Origin: Bacteroidia bacterium
GTDB lineage: Bacteria > Bacteroidota > Bacteroidia > B-17B0 > Aurantibacillaceae
NCBI GenBank assembly: GCA_016787895.1
Contig: JAEUTN010000005.1
Span: 150,811 to 214,810 of the forward strand
Direction: 5' to 3'
Length of the DNA: 64,000 bases
Shown: positions 8,825-16,803 of the stretch, piece after piece
Layout: the number at the start of each line of letters is the position of its first letter
Position numbering within the stretch: the stretch's first letter is position 1
Notes under the pieces: model-generated
Told to the model about the DNA's origin: nothing
The model's input: the letters and a program-made list of their open reading frames with translations, nothing else
Databases searched by the model: none
Translations under genes and position numbers: made by a program

Positions 8825-9934
8825 ATGAAGTTTAAACTGAGCATAAGCCTTATTGCACTTGCATTTCTGCTGATTTTTGCCTGCAAAAAAAAGGAAAATC
8901 CAGGCCCCGAAGAGCCAATGGGCAGTTTCGATAAACAGGCCATGTTGGTTCAAATGGCGGATGCCCTGATTATTCCGGCCTATGAATCCTTTAAAGTGGC
9001 ACTGGATAGTTTGATTAGTATTTACGACACGTTCAAACTTAATCCGGATCAGAATGGACTTCAGCTTGTAAAAGCCCGATACCAGAAGGCGTATTCCACT
9101 TACCAGCGCTGTGGTTTATTTGAATTAGGTCCTGCTGAGTCGGCCCTTGTGCGTTCCAGCTTCAACGTATTTCCAACAGATACATTACAAATCAGGAACA
9201 ATATCAGTACAGGGGTATACGACCTGAACCTGATTGCGAATCTGGATGCCAAAGGATTACCGGCTCTGGATTATTTATTCTACGGCCTTTCATCCAACGA
9301 ACAGACGATCGTAAATGCGTTCAGCACTTCTGCAGAGCGCCGCAATTATGTGAGTCAACTTTTGAACGACATGTCTTCACGGATCAATTCTGTACTCACT
9401 GCCTGGAAAGGATCTTACCGAAACACGTTTATCAATTCCCTGGGTACAGATATCGGCAGCTCCATTGGTTTGCTGATCAACCAGCTCAACTTTGAACTCG
9501 ATTACCTTAAAAACGCCAAAATTGGAATTCCCTTAGGAAAAAAAACACTGGGTATTGTTCAGCCCGCTCAGGCGGAGGCGTTTTATTCCGGCAAATCAAA
9601 AGAGTATGCCATTGAAACCTTAACAGCCATTGAAAGCCTGTATCTCGGTCGGGGGCTTACAGGGAGCAATGGCAAAGGATTTGACGATTACCTCGATCAT
9701 CTGAAAGTAATTTACGGTAATGTGACCTTAAACGCGGCCATCAACCAACAGTTTGCCCTGGCCTTTTCTAAATTGAACAGTATTCCGGGAACTATTTCTC
9801 AGCAAGTGTCAACAAATCCGGCTACAGTTGACGCGGCTTATGTTGAACTGGTAAAACTTCTGGTGCTTTTAAAAACCGACTTGCCTTCAAGTTTAGGAGT
9901 GGTCATCACGTATCAGGATGGCGATGGGGATTGA
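8825..9934 (+). CDS. Imelysin family lipoprotein
   Basis: A 369-residue surface lipoprotein (lipobox LIFAC, then KKKENPG) of the imelysin/M75 family. Members are iron-regulated and resemble EfeO and insulin-cleaving proteins, but many appear to be binding proteins, not proteases. The conserved GxHxxE motif of the family is here GLPALD (residues 144-149), so both the His and the Glu are replaced. A metal site using those residues is therefore unlikely. ALVRSSFNVFPTDTLQIRNNI is typical of Bacteroidota imelysins. It sits second in the DUF4856-imelysin-HTTM-TonB receptor cluster and overlaps the next gene. Confidence 0.9.
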   Translation: MKFKLSISLIALAFLLIFACKKKENPGPEEPMGSFDKQAMLVQMADALIIPAYESFKVALDSLISIYDTFKLNPDQNGLQLVKARYQKAYSTYQRCGLFELGPAESALVRSSFNVFPTDTLQIRNNISTGVYDLNLIANLDAKGLPALDYLFYGLSSNEQTIVNAFSTSAERRNYVSQLLNDMSSRINSVLTAWKGSYRNTFINSLGTDIGSSIGLLINQLNFELDYLKNAKIGIPLGKKTLGIVQPAQAEAFYSGKSKEYAIETLTAIESLYLGRGLTGSNGKGFDDYLDHLKVIYGNVTLNAAINQQFALAFSKLNSIPGTISQQVSTNPATVDAAYVELVKLLVLLKTDLPSSLGVVITYQDGDGD

Positions 9935-11267
9935 TCGGTTTCAGCGCTTTTTAAACAAAGAGGTCAGTATTGCGCCTTTGGTGATATTCAGGATCGCCTT
10001 CGGTCTCCTCATGTTTGTTTCTGTTTCCAGGTTCATTCTTAAGGGCTGGGTGCAAACCATGTATGTGATGCCCAAACTATTTTTTCCGTATTACGGTTTC
10101 GAATGGGTGAAAGCCTTGCCTGAAACAGGCATGTATCTGGTGTTCGCCTTGCTTCTTTTGTCCAGCCTGGGAATTCTGCTGGGTGCGTTTTACCGCTTGA
10201 GTGCCATTTTGTTTTTTGTGTTGTTTACTTATGTAGAACTGATTGATAAAACCAATTACCTCAACCATTATTATTTTATCAGCCTTATTTCTTTCTTACT
10301 CATCTTTCTTCCTGCCGACCAAAATTTTTCCCTTCACAACAAATGGTTTAATCGTCGTGAACTGCAAATGGTGCCCCGTATGTACTTATGGATGCCTCAA
10401 TTGCAAATGTTTGTGGTGTATTTTTTTGCCGGAGTGGCCAAAATCAATACCGATTGGTTGTTCGAGGCCCAACCTTTAAAAATCTGGCTGCCCGCTTTTT
10501 CGCACTTTCCACTTATTGGTGAATGGATGGAAAAAGAATCATTGGCCTTTGTGTTCTGCTGGTTTGCCTGTATTTACGATTTGTTGATTGGTTTTTTCCT
10601 GTTTAGCCGGCGCTGGGTGTATGTGGCTTACGTGTTTGTGATTGTTTTTCATCTGGCCACTTCAATGTTTTTCAACATCGGTATGTTTCCCTACATCATG
10701 ATAACCATAACTATCATTTTTTTTAGGGAAGACCTTCATCGTTCGGTTTTAAATCGATTAAAAAGGATGGTGAACTATAAAGGTGCCGCGAATCACAAAG
10801 CCACTTATCTCCATAAAATTACATCCATAGGGGCTGCGGCCTTTGTGATTTATTTTACCATTCAGTTTTTGCTGCCCTTCAGGTATTTGCTGTATAAGGG
10901 CAACCTGTTCTGGACCGAACAGGGGTACCGGTTTTCATGGCGGGTGATGCTGATGGAAAAGGCAGGAACCGCTTTTTTTTATGTGAAGGACAGGAAGAGT
11001 GGTCGGGAAGTGGAAGTGGACAACAAAGAGCACCTTAGTTATATGCAGGAAAAAATGATGGCCACACAACCTGATATGATGGTGGATTATGCCCGTTATC
11101 TGAAGCTGCACTATCTTAATGAAGGTTTCAGCGATCCTGAGGTCAGGGTAAAAAGTTATGTCACCCTGAATGGCAGCGGCACAAAACCATTCATTGATGC
11201 TGATATTGACTTAAGTAAGGAGTCGAATTCATTTTTGAAAAATAAAACCTGGGTGCGATCGTATTAA
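9918..11267 (+). CDS. HTTM domain membrane protein (vitamin K-dependent gamma-carboxylase-like)
   Basis: A 449-residue protein. The first 300 residues form several membrane helices of the HTTM domain shared with vitamin K-dependent gamma-carboxylase: KEVSIAPLVIFRIAFGLLM at the start, LIDKTNYLNHYYF, then FFAGVAKINTDWL. It has a soluble C-terminal part. The bacterial function is unknown; in Bacteroidota it recurs beside imelysins. The start overlaps the imelysin end by 17 bases (11 if the second ATG at 9924 is used), and its stop is directly followed by the receptor ATG. This implies strong translational coupling. Confidence 0.88.
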   Translation: MAMGIDRFQRFLNKEVSIAPLVIFRIAFGLLMFVSVSRFILKGWVQTMYVMPKLFFPYYGFEWVKALPETGMYLVFALLLLSSLGILLGAFYRLSAILFFVLFTYVELIDKTNYLNHYYFISLISFLLIFLPADQNFSLHNKWFNRRELQMVPRMYLWMPQLQMFVVYFFAGVAKINTDWLFEAQPLKIWLPAFSHFPLIGEWMEKESLAFVFCWFACIYDLLIGFFLFSRRWVYVAYVFVIVFHLATSMFFNIGMFPYIMITITIIFFREDLHRSVLNRLKRMVNYKGAANHKATYLHKITSIGAAAFVIYFTIQFLLPFRYLLYKGNLFWTEQGYRFSWRVMLMEKAGTAFFYVKDRKSGREVEVDNKEHLSYMQEKMMATQPDMMVDYARYLKLHYLNEGFSDPEVRVKSYVTLNGSGTKPFIDADIDLSKESNSFLKNKTWVRSY

Positions 11268-13670
11268 ATGAGAAATCTGTTGTGCTTAATATTAGTTGTT
11301 TCAATTGGTTTCGTCAGGGCCCAGGAAGTGCATCTCGAAATACAGGTGATTTCAGCACTCACTTCTTTTCCGATTAAAGAAGCGCAGGTAAAACTGGATG
11401 CGCTGAATCGGATGACCGACACCCTGGGAAAAGTGCAATTTGTAGTTAAAGCCAATCGGGTAGTTCAGATACGAATAAAACACATGGCGTTCAAACCATA
11501 TGTTTCTCAAATCAGTGGTTTGAAGGATACCAGCCTTTTGGTGTTGCTCGAGCCTGAAATTGTGGTGCTGAATGAAGTGGAGGTACTGGTGGAAAAGGAC
11601 AATTCCTTTGGTATTTCGCGTATGAACAATGTAGAAGGAACAGCGATTTACGCCGGCAAAAAATCGGAATCCATATTCATCAAAGACCTCAATGCTAACC
11701 TCGCGGCTAACAACAGCCGGCAGATTTTTTCAAAGGTGCCCGGTATAAACGTATTTGAGAACGAAGGATCGGGTTCAAGCATTGGGGTAGGCGGAAGAGG
11801 CTTAAACCCCAACCGCATTTCTAATTTTAACACACGCCAGAATGGCTACGATATATCAGCCGATGCCTTGGGTTATCCCGAAAGTTATTATACACCGCCA
11901 GCCGAGGCGATAGAACGCATTGATATACTCCGTGGCGCTTCAGGACTGCAATATGGTACACAGTTCGGAGGGCTTATTAACTACAAACTAAGGGAAGCTG
12001 AGAAAAAGAAAGTAGCGGGTAATTTTCGTCAAACCATTGGGTCCTTCGGCTTTTTTAATTCCTTCAATCAAGTTTCAGGCACAGTAAAAAAAATATCCTA
12101 TAATACGTTTTATCAATACAAACAGTATACGGGATGGCGGGCCCGTTCAGAATCAGACAATCATACGGCCTTTTTAGCCTTGGGCTATCAGGTGAATGAA
12201 AAATTAAAAGTATGCGGAGAATACACCTTCATGAATTACCTGGCACAACAACCGGGAGGTATGACCGATCAGCAATTTAAGAAGGATGTAACGAACGTGA
12301 ATCGTTTCAGAAATTGGTTCAAGGTCAACTGGAATTTATTTTCCTTGAAGGCGGATTTCAAACTTACTGACCAAACTCAAATTAACCTGACCACATTTGG
12401 ATTAATTGCGGGCAGAGATGCTTTAGGTTATTTGGGCCGACCCGACAGAATGGACGATACCAGCGCCAACCGGAATTTAATGCGCGACCGTTACCGGAAT
12501 TTTGGCGCTGAGGCCCGTTTGCTTCACCGTTATGTGATAAAAGAGCGCAACCATCATTTTTTAATTGGCGCCAGATATTACAATGGTCAAACCAATCGCG
12601 AACAGGGTGATGCTGATAAGACTGCGGAGCCTAATTTTAGTTTTTTGCACCCTGATAATCTTGAAAATTCCTCTTATACCTTTCCATCCTTGAACTATGC
12701 GGTGTTTGCAGAGAATATTTTTCAGGTGACTTCAAAATGGAGTGTGGTTCCCGGAGTTCGTTTTGAATACATCAGCACCGCATCCGAGGGATACTACCGA
12801 CTTATCAATAAAAACCTCGCGGGCAATGTGCTTCTCGATATGAAAATAGAAGATCAGCGCTCCAACAGCAGAAGTTTTGTATTGCTTGGTTTGGGAAATC
12901 AGTATAAACTCAATCAAACCCTTGAATTGTACGCCAATATCAGCCAAAATTACCGGTCTATTAATTTTAACGACATGCGTGTGGCCAATCCTAATTTTGA
13001 AGTGGACCCCAACCTGATGGATGAAAGCGGGTTTACCGCGGATGGGGGTATACGCGGCGTGATAAAAAACCTCTTGTATTTTGATGTGAGTTTGTTTTAC
13101 CTTCAGTACAACAACCGAATCGGAACCACATTAAAAGTAGATTCTTTCACGTATCAGATAATCAGGTACCGCACCAACATCGGCAACAGCAGCAATCAGG
13201 GGATTGAGGCTTTCGCGGAATTGGATTGGATTCGGTTGGTTAATAAAACATCACCTCATAAGCTTTCCACCTTTCTTAATTTTTCCCTTATCAATGCCTA
13301 TTACAAAAGCGCGCAATCGGCCTACAACGGGAAACGCGTGGAATACGTGCCGAAAACTATACTTCGCTGCGGCTTAACCTATGCTTATAAAAACATTGGA
13401 TTTACGTTGCAGTATTCACAAACCTCCGAACAGTATTCTGAAGCCACCAATGCTGAAAGTTCCTCTTCGGGACTTTATGGTATCATTCCCGCATATTCCA
13501 TTCTTGATTTTTCAATGCACTGGAATTGGAAAAAGTGGAGTGTTAATACGGGTCTTAACAACGCGCTAAACGCCACCTATTTCACCCGCAGAACCGAGGG
13601 ATATCCAGGTCCGGGCATTATTCCGGCCGACCCAATCAATGCCTATGTAACACTGGGCTTTAAATTTTAG
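11268..13670 (+). CDS. TonB-dependent outer-membrane receptor (iron-cluster, FecA-like)
   Basis: 800 residues: signal peptide ending VRAQ, a carboxypeptidase-regulatory-like domain (about 20-105), a plug domain with RISNFNTRQNGYDISADALGYPESYYTPP and IERIDILRGASGLQYGTQFGGLINY (about 115-240), then a 22-strand-type barrel ending in the aromatic C-terminal residue of LGFKF. It imports a ferric chelate or similar ligand using TonB energy. The ATG follows the HTTM stop with no gap, so the four genes 7583-13670 form one operon. Substrate is inferred from neighbours: imelysin points to iron. Confidence 0.93.
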   Translation: MRNLLCLILVVSIGFVRAQEVHLEIQVISALTSFPIKEAQVKLDALNRMTDTLGKVQFVVKANRVVQIRIKHMAFKPYVSQISGLKDTSLLVLLEPEIVVLNEVEVLVEKDNSFGISRMNNVEGTAIYAGKKSESIFIKDLNANLAANNSRQIFSKVPGINVFENEGSGSSIGVGGRGLNPNRISNFNTRQNGYDISADALGYPESYYTPPAEAIERIDILRGASGLQYGTQFGGLINYKLREAEKKKVAGNFRQTIGSFGFFNSFNQVSGTVKKISYNTFYQYKQYTGWRARSESDNHTAFLALGYQVNEKLKVCGEYTFMNYLAQQPGGMTDQQFKKDVTNVNRFRNWFKVNWNLFSLKADFKLTDQTQINLTTFGLIAGRDALGYLGRPDRMDDTSANRNLMRDRYRNFGAEARLLHRYVIKERNHHFLIGARYYNGQTNREQGDADKTAEPNFSFLHPDNLENSSYTFPSLNYAVFAENIFQVTSKWSVVPGVRFEYISTASEGYYRLINKNLAGNVLLDMKIEDQRSNSRSFVLLGLGNQYKLNQTLELYANISQNYRSINFNDMRVANPNFEVDPNLMDESGFTADGGIRGVIKNLLYFDVSLFYLQYNNRIGTTLKVDSFTYQIIRYRTNIGNSSNQGIEAFAELDWIRLVNKTSPHKLSTFLNFSLINAYYKSAQSAYNGKRVEYVPKTILRCGLTYAYKNIGFTLQYSQTSEQYSEATNAESSSSGLYGIIPAYSILDFSMHWNWKKWSVNTGLNNALNATYFTRRTEGYPGPGIIPADPINAYVTLGFKF

Positions 13671-13678
13671 AGTGTCGC

Positions 13679-14365
13679 CTATTTACCACACAAACACCCG
13701 GGCTTGGTGCAGCTTACCATTATTTTTTCGGCTACTTTTGACGACAATAGAGCGGTTTCGGCATTTTTGAATCGCACCTTTAAGGTGCCGTCAAAAGCAA
13801 ATATTTTTTCTACCACGAGTTTTTCGTTCAAGCCAATTTTTAATTCGCTGAGGTAATTCAAAAATTCGGCACTGTCTTCGTTTACGCCTAATACGGTGCA
13901 TCGGCATCCTTCAATACTGTTGAGAAGCGGTCTTCGTTCACTCGCCGGCAACGTTCCGCTTTTGTCAGGAATGGGATCCCCATGAGGATCAAATTTTGGT
14001 TCCCCGCTTAACATAAAGATCCGGTCAATCAATTTTTCGGAGTTTACAGTTTGTAATTGTTCAGCCAGTTCGTGCACTTCACTCCAACTGAATTTACATA
14101 CTTTGTGTAAGAACGTTTCCCAAATGCGGTGTTTCCTTACCACATTCAGGGCCTGCTTTTGGCCGGAACGGGTGAGGTGGATACCGTCGGTTTTAGTATA
14201 GGTGATGTATTTTTCCTGTTCAAGAATCTTTAAGCGCTCCAAAACGGTAGGAGGCTTTAATTCCAGGTAATAGGCCAATTCACTGATGGTGGATTTGCCT
14301 GTATTTTCGGACTGACTAATTTGATAAATCGCCCTCAGGTACTTCTCGTCAGATGGTTTAAGCAT
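13679..14365 (-). CDS. DtxR/MntR family metal-dependent transcriptional regulator
   Basis: 228 residues from the ATG at 14365. The N-terminal winged helix (KSTISELAYYLELKPPTVLERLKILEQ, then a wing) is followed by a dimerisation/metal-sensing domain with HRIWETFLHKVCKFSWSEVHELAE and an FeoA/SH3-like C-terminal domain. Members are iron- or manganese-activated repressors. The protein ends with an unusual Cys cluster (C219, C224, C226 near the C-terminus). The start sits just below a perfect palindrome at 14385-14398 and the gene diverges from a TonB receptor, so autoregulation and receptor control are likely. Iron and manganese cannot be distinguished here. Confidence 0.93.
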   Translation of the reverse strand: MLKPSDEKYLRAIYQISQSENTGKSTISELAYYLELKPPTVLERLKILEQEKYITYTKTDGIHLTRSGQKQALNVVRKHRIWETFLHKVCKFSWSEVHELAEQLQTVNSEKLIDRIFMLSGEPKFDPHGDPIPDKSGTLPASERRPLLNSIEGCRCTVLGVNEDSAEFLNYLSELKIGLNEKLVVEKIFAFDGTLKVRFKNAETALLSSKVAEKIMVSCTKPGCLCGK

Positions 14366-14369
14366 ACAA

Positions 14370-14377
14370 CAAAAATA
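14370..14377 (-). promoter_or_regulatory. TAnnTTTG element directly before the DtxR-type gene
   Basis: TATTTTTG on the minus strand matches TAnnTTTG exactly and ends only four bases before the ATG at 14365. If used, transcription would begin at or next to the start codon (leaderless mRNA). Confidence 0.45.
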
Positions 14378-14384
14378 CAAAAAG

Positions 14385-14398
14385 TTAGGTATACCTAA
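14385..14398. promoter_or_regulatory. DtxR-type operator palindrome
   Basis: TTAGGTATACCTAA is a perfect 14-bp palindrome. It resembles the TTAGG...CCTAA halves of DtxR/IdeR/MntR operators. It lies in the 68-bp divergent gap between the DtxR-type regulator and the TonB receptor, where it would cover both promoters. Confidence 0.75.
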
Positions 14399-14433
14399 TA
14401 TATTTATTTAGGGTGTTGTAATTTTATGGGGCC

Positions 14434-16698
14434 ATGAGGCGATTTTATTTATTCTTTATACTATCGGTTAGTTTACTTAAAGCCCAGCAAACATCCTTTG
14501 ATGTTAAGGGCAAAGTTGTTTCAGGCTCAAATCAAAGCCTTGAGATGACAGTTCTGGTATTAAAAAACACGGCATTTCAAACCCACAGCGATGCCAATGG
14601 CAACTTTGTATTTCAGCAGGTTCCAAAAGGCACATACACTTTGGTGGCTCTTATGCTGGGTTTTAAAACTCAGGAACTGGTGTTAAGTGTGCCGCTTAAA
14701 CGTCCGATTAACATCATCCTTTCATCGCAAAATCTTGAACTCGATGAAGTAGTTGTTACCGGAACGATGAAAGAAATCAGCAAATCCGAAAGTCCGGTGA
14801 ACATCGATATCATTACTCCCAAACTCATGCAAAAAACGGCAGTTCCCAATTTGTTTGAGGCCACTTCACTGGTTAACGGGGTGAAACCTCAAATCAATTG
14901 CAATGTGTGTAACACCGGCGACATTCACATCAATGGCATGGAAGGGCCTTACACGCTTATTTTAATTGATGGAATGCCCATAGTGAGCGGTTTGTCTTCT
15001 GTTTATGGATTAATGGGAATTCCAACCGGCATGATGGAGCGCCTGGAGATTGCAAAAGGTCCGGCTGCCGCTCTTTATGGCTCTGAGGCCATGGGAGGCA
15101 CCATTAACCTGATTACAAAATACCCGGGTAACGCTCCCCGTTTATTCGCCGATTATTATGCAACGAGCTACGGTGAAAATAATCTGGACCTGAGCGCGAG
15201 GATCAGACTCTCAAAAAAAACAAATTGGTTGATGGGAGCCAATGGTTTTTATTACAACCGTATTGTTGATCACAACAAGGATGGATTTACCGATGTGACC
15301 CTGCAAAAGCGTGTTTCATTGTTCAATAAATTTAATTTTGAACGCAAAGAACAAAGGGAATTCAGCATCGCAGCCCGTTATGTATACGAGGACCGCTGGG
15401 GGGGAGAAACCAATTGGAGCAAATCGTTCAGGGGAGGAGACAGCATTTATGGAGAAAGTGTTTACGTTCGCCGTACCGAACTGATTTCAAAATACCAGTG
15501 GCCAACGCGGGAAAAAATTTATACGCAGCTGTCCTACAACTTCCACGATCAAAATTCAGTGTATGGTGTTCATCCTTTCCTGGCCAAACAATCTACGGCA
15601 TTTGCGCAAACCTATTGGACCAAAACCTTCAATTCCGGAAACGACTTTCTGCTCGGCATGAGTTATAAAAATCTGTGGTTCGATGACAACACTGTCGTCA
15701 CCTCTGATAAAACCGGGTTAATCAATCAACCTGACTTAAGCAACACCTTTGGTTTGTTTGTTCAGAACGAAAGTACGCTGGACAGCTTATCCAAACACAA
15801 GGTATTGCTGGGTTTACGACTGGATTATCAGAAATTGTATCAACTCATAACTTCTCCCCGAATAGCCTATAAATGGACGCCGCATTACCGCTTCATTTTC
15901 AGAGCCAATTTTGGCACCGGATTCCGGGTGGTGAATGTTTTCACCGAAGACCATGCCGCGCTCACCGGGGCCAGGGAAGTGGTGTTTGTGAATGATATCA
16001 ATCCTGAGCAATCCTATAACGGCAACCTAAATGTTGTTTATAAAATGAAACTCAATCCGGCTTCCCTGATCATATGGGATGCAAGTTTGTTTTATTATCA
16101 CTTCACCAATAAAATTATTGCGAACTACGATGCCGACCCTAATAAAGTGATTTACGATAATTTGAATGGTTATGCTTATTCCAGGGGAATGGCTCTGAAT
16201 GCAAATTTGGCCGGAACCGGAAATGTGAAATTTAACCTTGGTATTACCTACGCCGATGTTCAGAATGTAAACAAGGACAGTGCCGGTCATACACATCGCT
16301 CCTGGCAGCTGCAATCACCAAAATGGTCGGGCAATTTTATGGTTTCGTATTCCATTCCGCGTTACCATTTTACCATCGACCTTAGCGGCAACTGGTATGG
16401 TACACAACGTTTACCGGTGCTTCCAAAGGATTACAGGCCGGAGTACTCTCCTGCTTACAGCCTGATCAATCTTCAATTCTCAAAATTTTTTCAAAGAGGA
16501 ATAGAAACCTATGCAGGGGTAAAAAACCTTTTGAATTTTATGCCTGAACATCCCCTGATGCGCCCTCAGGACCCCTTTGACAAAAATGTCAATGATCCCG
16601 TAAATAATCCGAATGGTTATACTTTCGATACCGCCTACAATTACGCTCCTTTACAAGGCATACGGTTTTACATGGGCTTTCGATTAAACATACCTTAG
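14434..16698 (+). CDS. TonB-dependent receptor controlled by DtxR-type regulator
   Basis: 754 residues: signal peptide ending LLKAQ, a carboxypeptidase-regulatory domain (about 20-105), TonB-box-like LDEVVVTG, a plug (about 120-240) and a beta-barrel ending GFRLNIP. The plug contains a Cys pair, C156 and C159 (CNVC), just before TGDIHINGMEGPYTLILIDG, which is not usual for siderophore receptors and could bind metal or form a disulfide. Placement behind a palindrome shared with a DtxR/MntR-type gene suggests uptake of a transition metal or its chelate. A bidirectional terminator follows. Confidence 0.92.
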   Translation: MRRFYLFFILSVSLLKAQQTSFDVKGKVVSGSNQSLEMTVLVLKNTAFQTHSDANGNFVFQQVPKGTYTLVALMLGFKTQELVLSVPLKRPINIILSSQNLELDEVVVTGTMKEISKSESPVNIDIITPKLMQKTAVPNLFEATSLVNGVKPQINCNVCNTGDIHINGMEGPYTLILIDGMPIVSGLSSVYGLMGIPTGMMERLEIAKGPAAALYGSEAMGGTINLITKYPGNAPRLFADYYATSYGENNLDLSARIRLSKKTNWLMGANGFYYNRIVDHNKDGFTDVTLQKRVSLFNKFNFERKEQREFSIAARYVYEDRWGGETNWSKSFRGGDSIYGESVYVRRTELISKYQWPTREKIYTQLSYNFHDQNSVYGVHPFLAKQSTAFAQTYWTKTFNSGNDFLLGMSYKNLWFDDNTVVTSDKTGLINQPDLSNTFGLFVQNESTLDSLSKHKVLLGLRLDYQKLYQLITSPRIAYKWTPHYRFIFRANFGTGFRVVNVFTEDHAALTGAREVVFVNDINPEQSYNGNLNVVYKMKLNPASLIIWDASLFYYHFTNKIIANYDADPNKVIYDNLNGYAYSRGMALNANLAGTGNVKFNLGITYADVQNVNKDSAGHTHRSWQLQSPKWSGNFMVSYSIPRYHFTIDLSGNWYGTQRLPVLPKDYRPEYSPAYSLINLQFSKFFQRGIETYAGVKNLLNFMPEHPLMRPQDPFDKNVNDPVNNPNGYTFDTAYNYAPLQGIRFYMGFRLNIP

Positions 16699-16754
16699 AT
16701 TCCTCATCAAAAACCATGAGGCTTCAAATAGATTGGTTTCCTTTTGAAGAAATA

Positions 16755-16788
16755 AAAAAAAAGGTCTGATAATTTCAGACCTTTTTTC
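16755..16788. terminator. Bidirectional intrinsic terminator
   Basis: AAGGTCTGA and TCAGACCTT form a 9-bp stem with a 5-base loop, extended by flanking A and T tracts, between a convergent TonB receptor gene and metalloprotease gene. Confidence 0.85.
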
Positions 16789-16803
16789 TTTTTACGAATC
16801 GAA

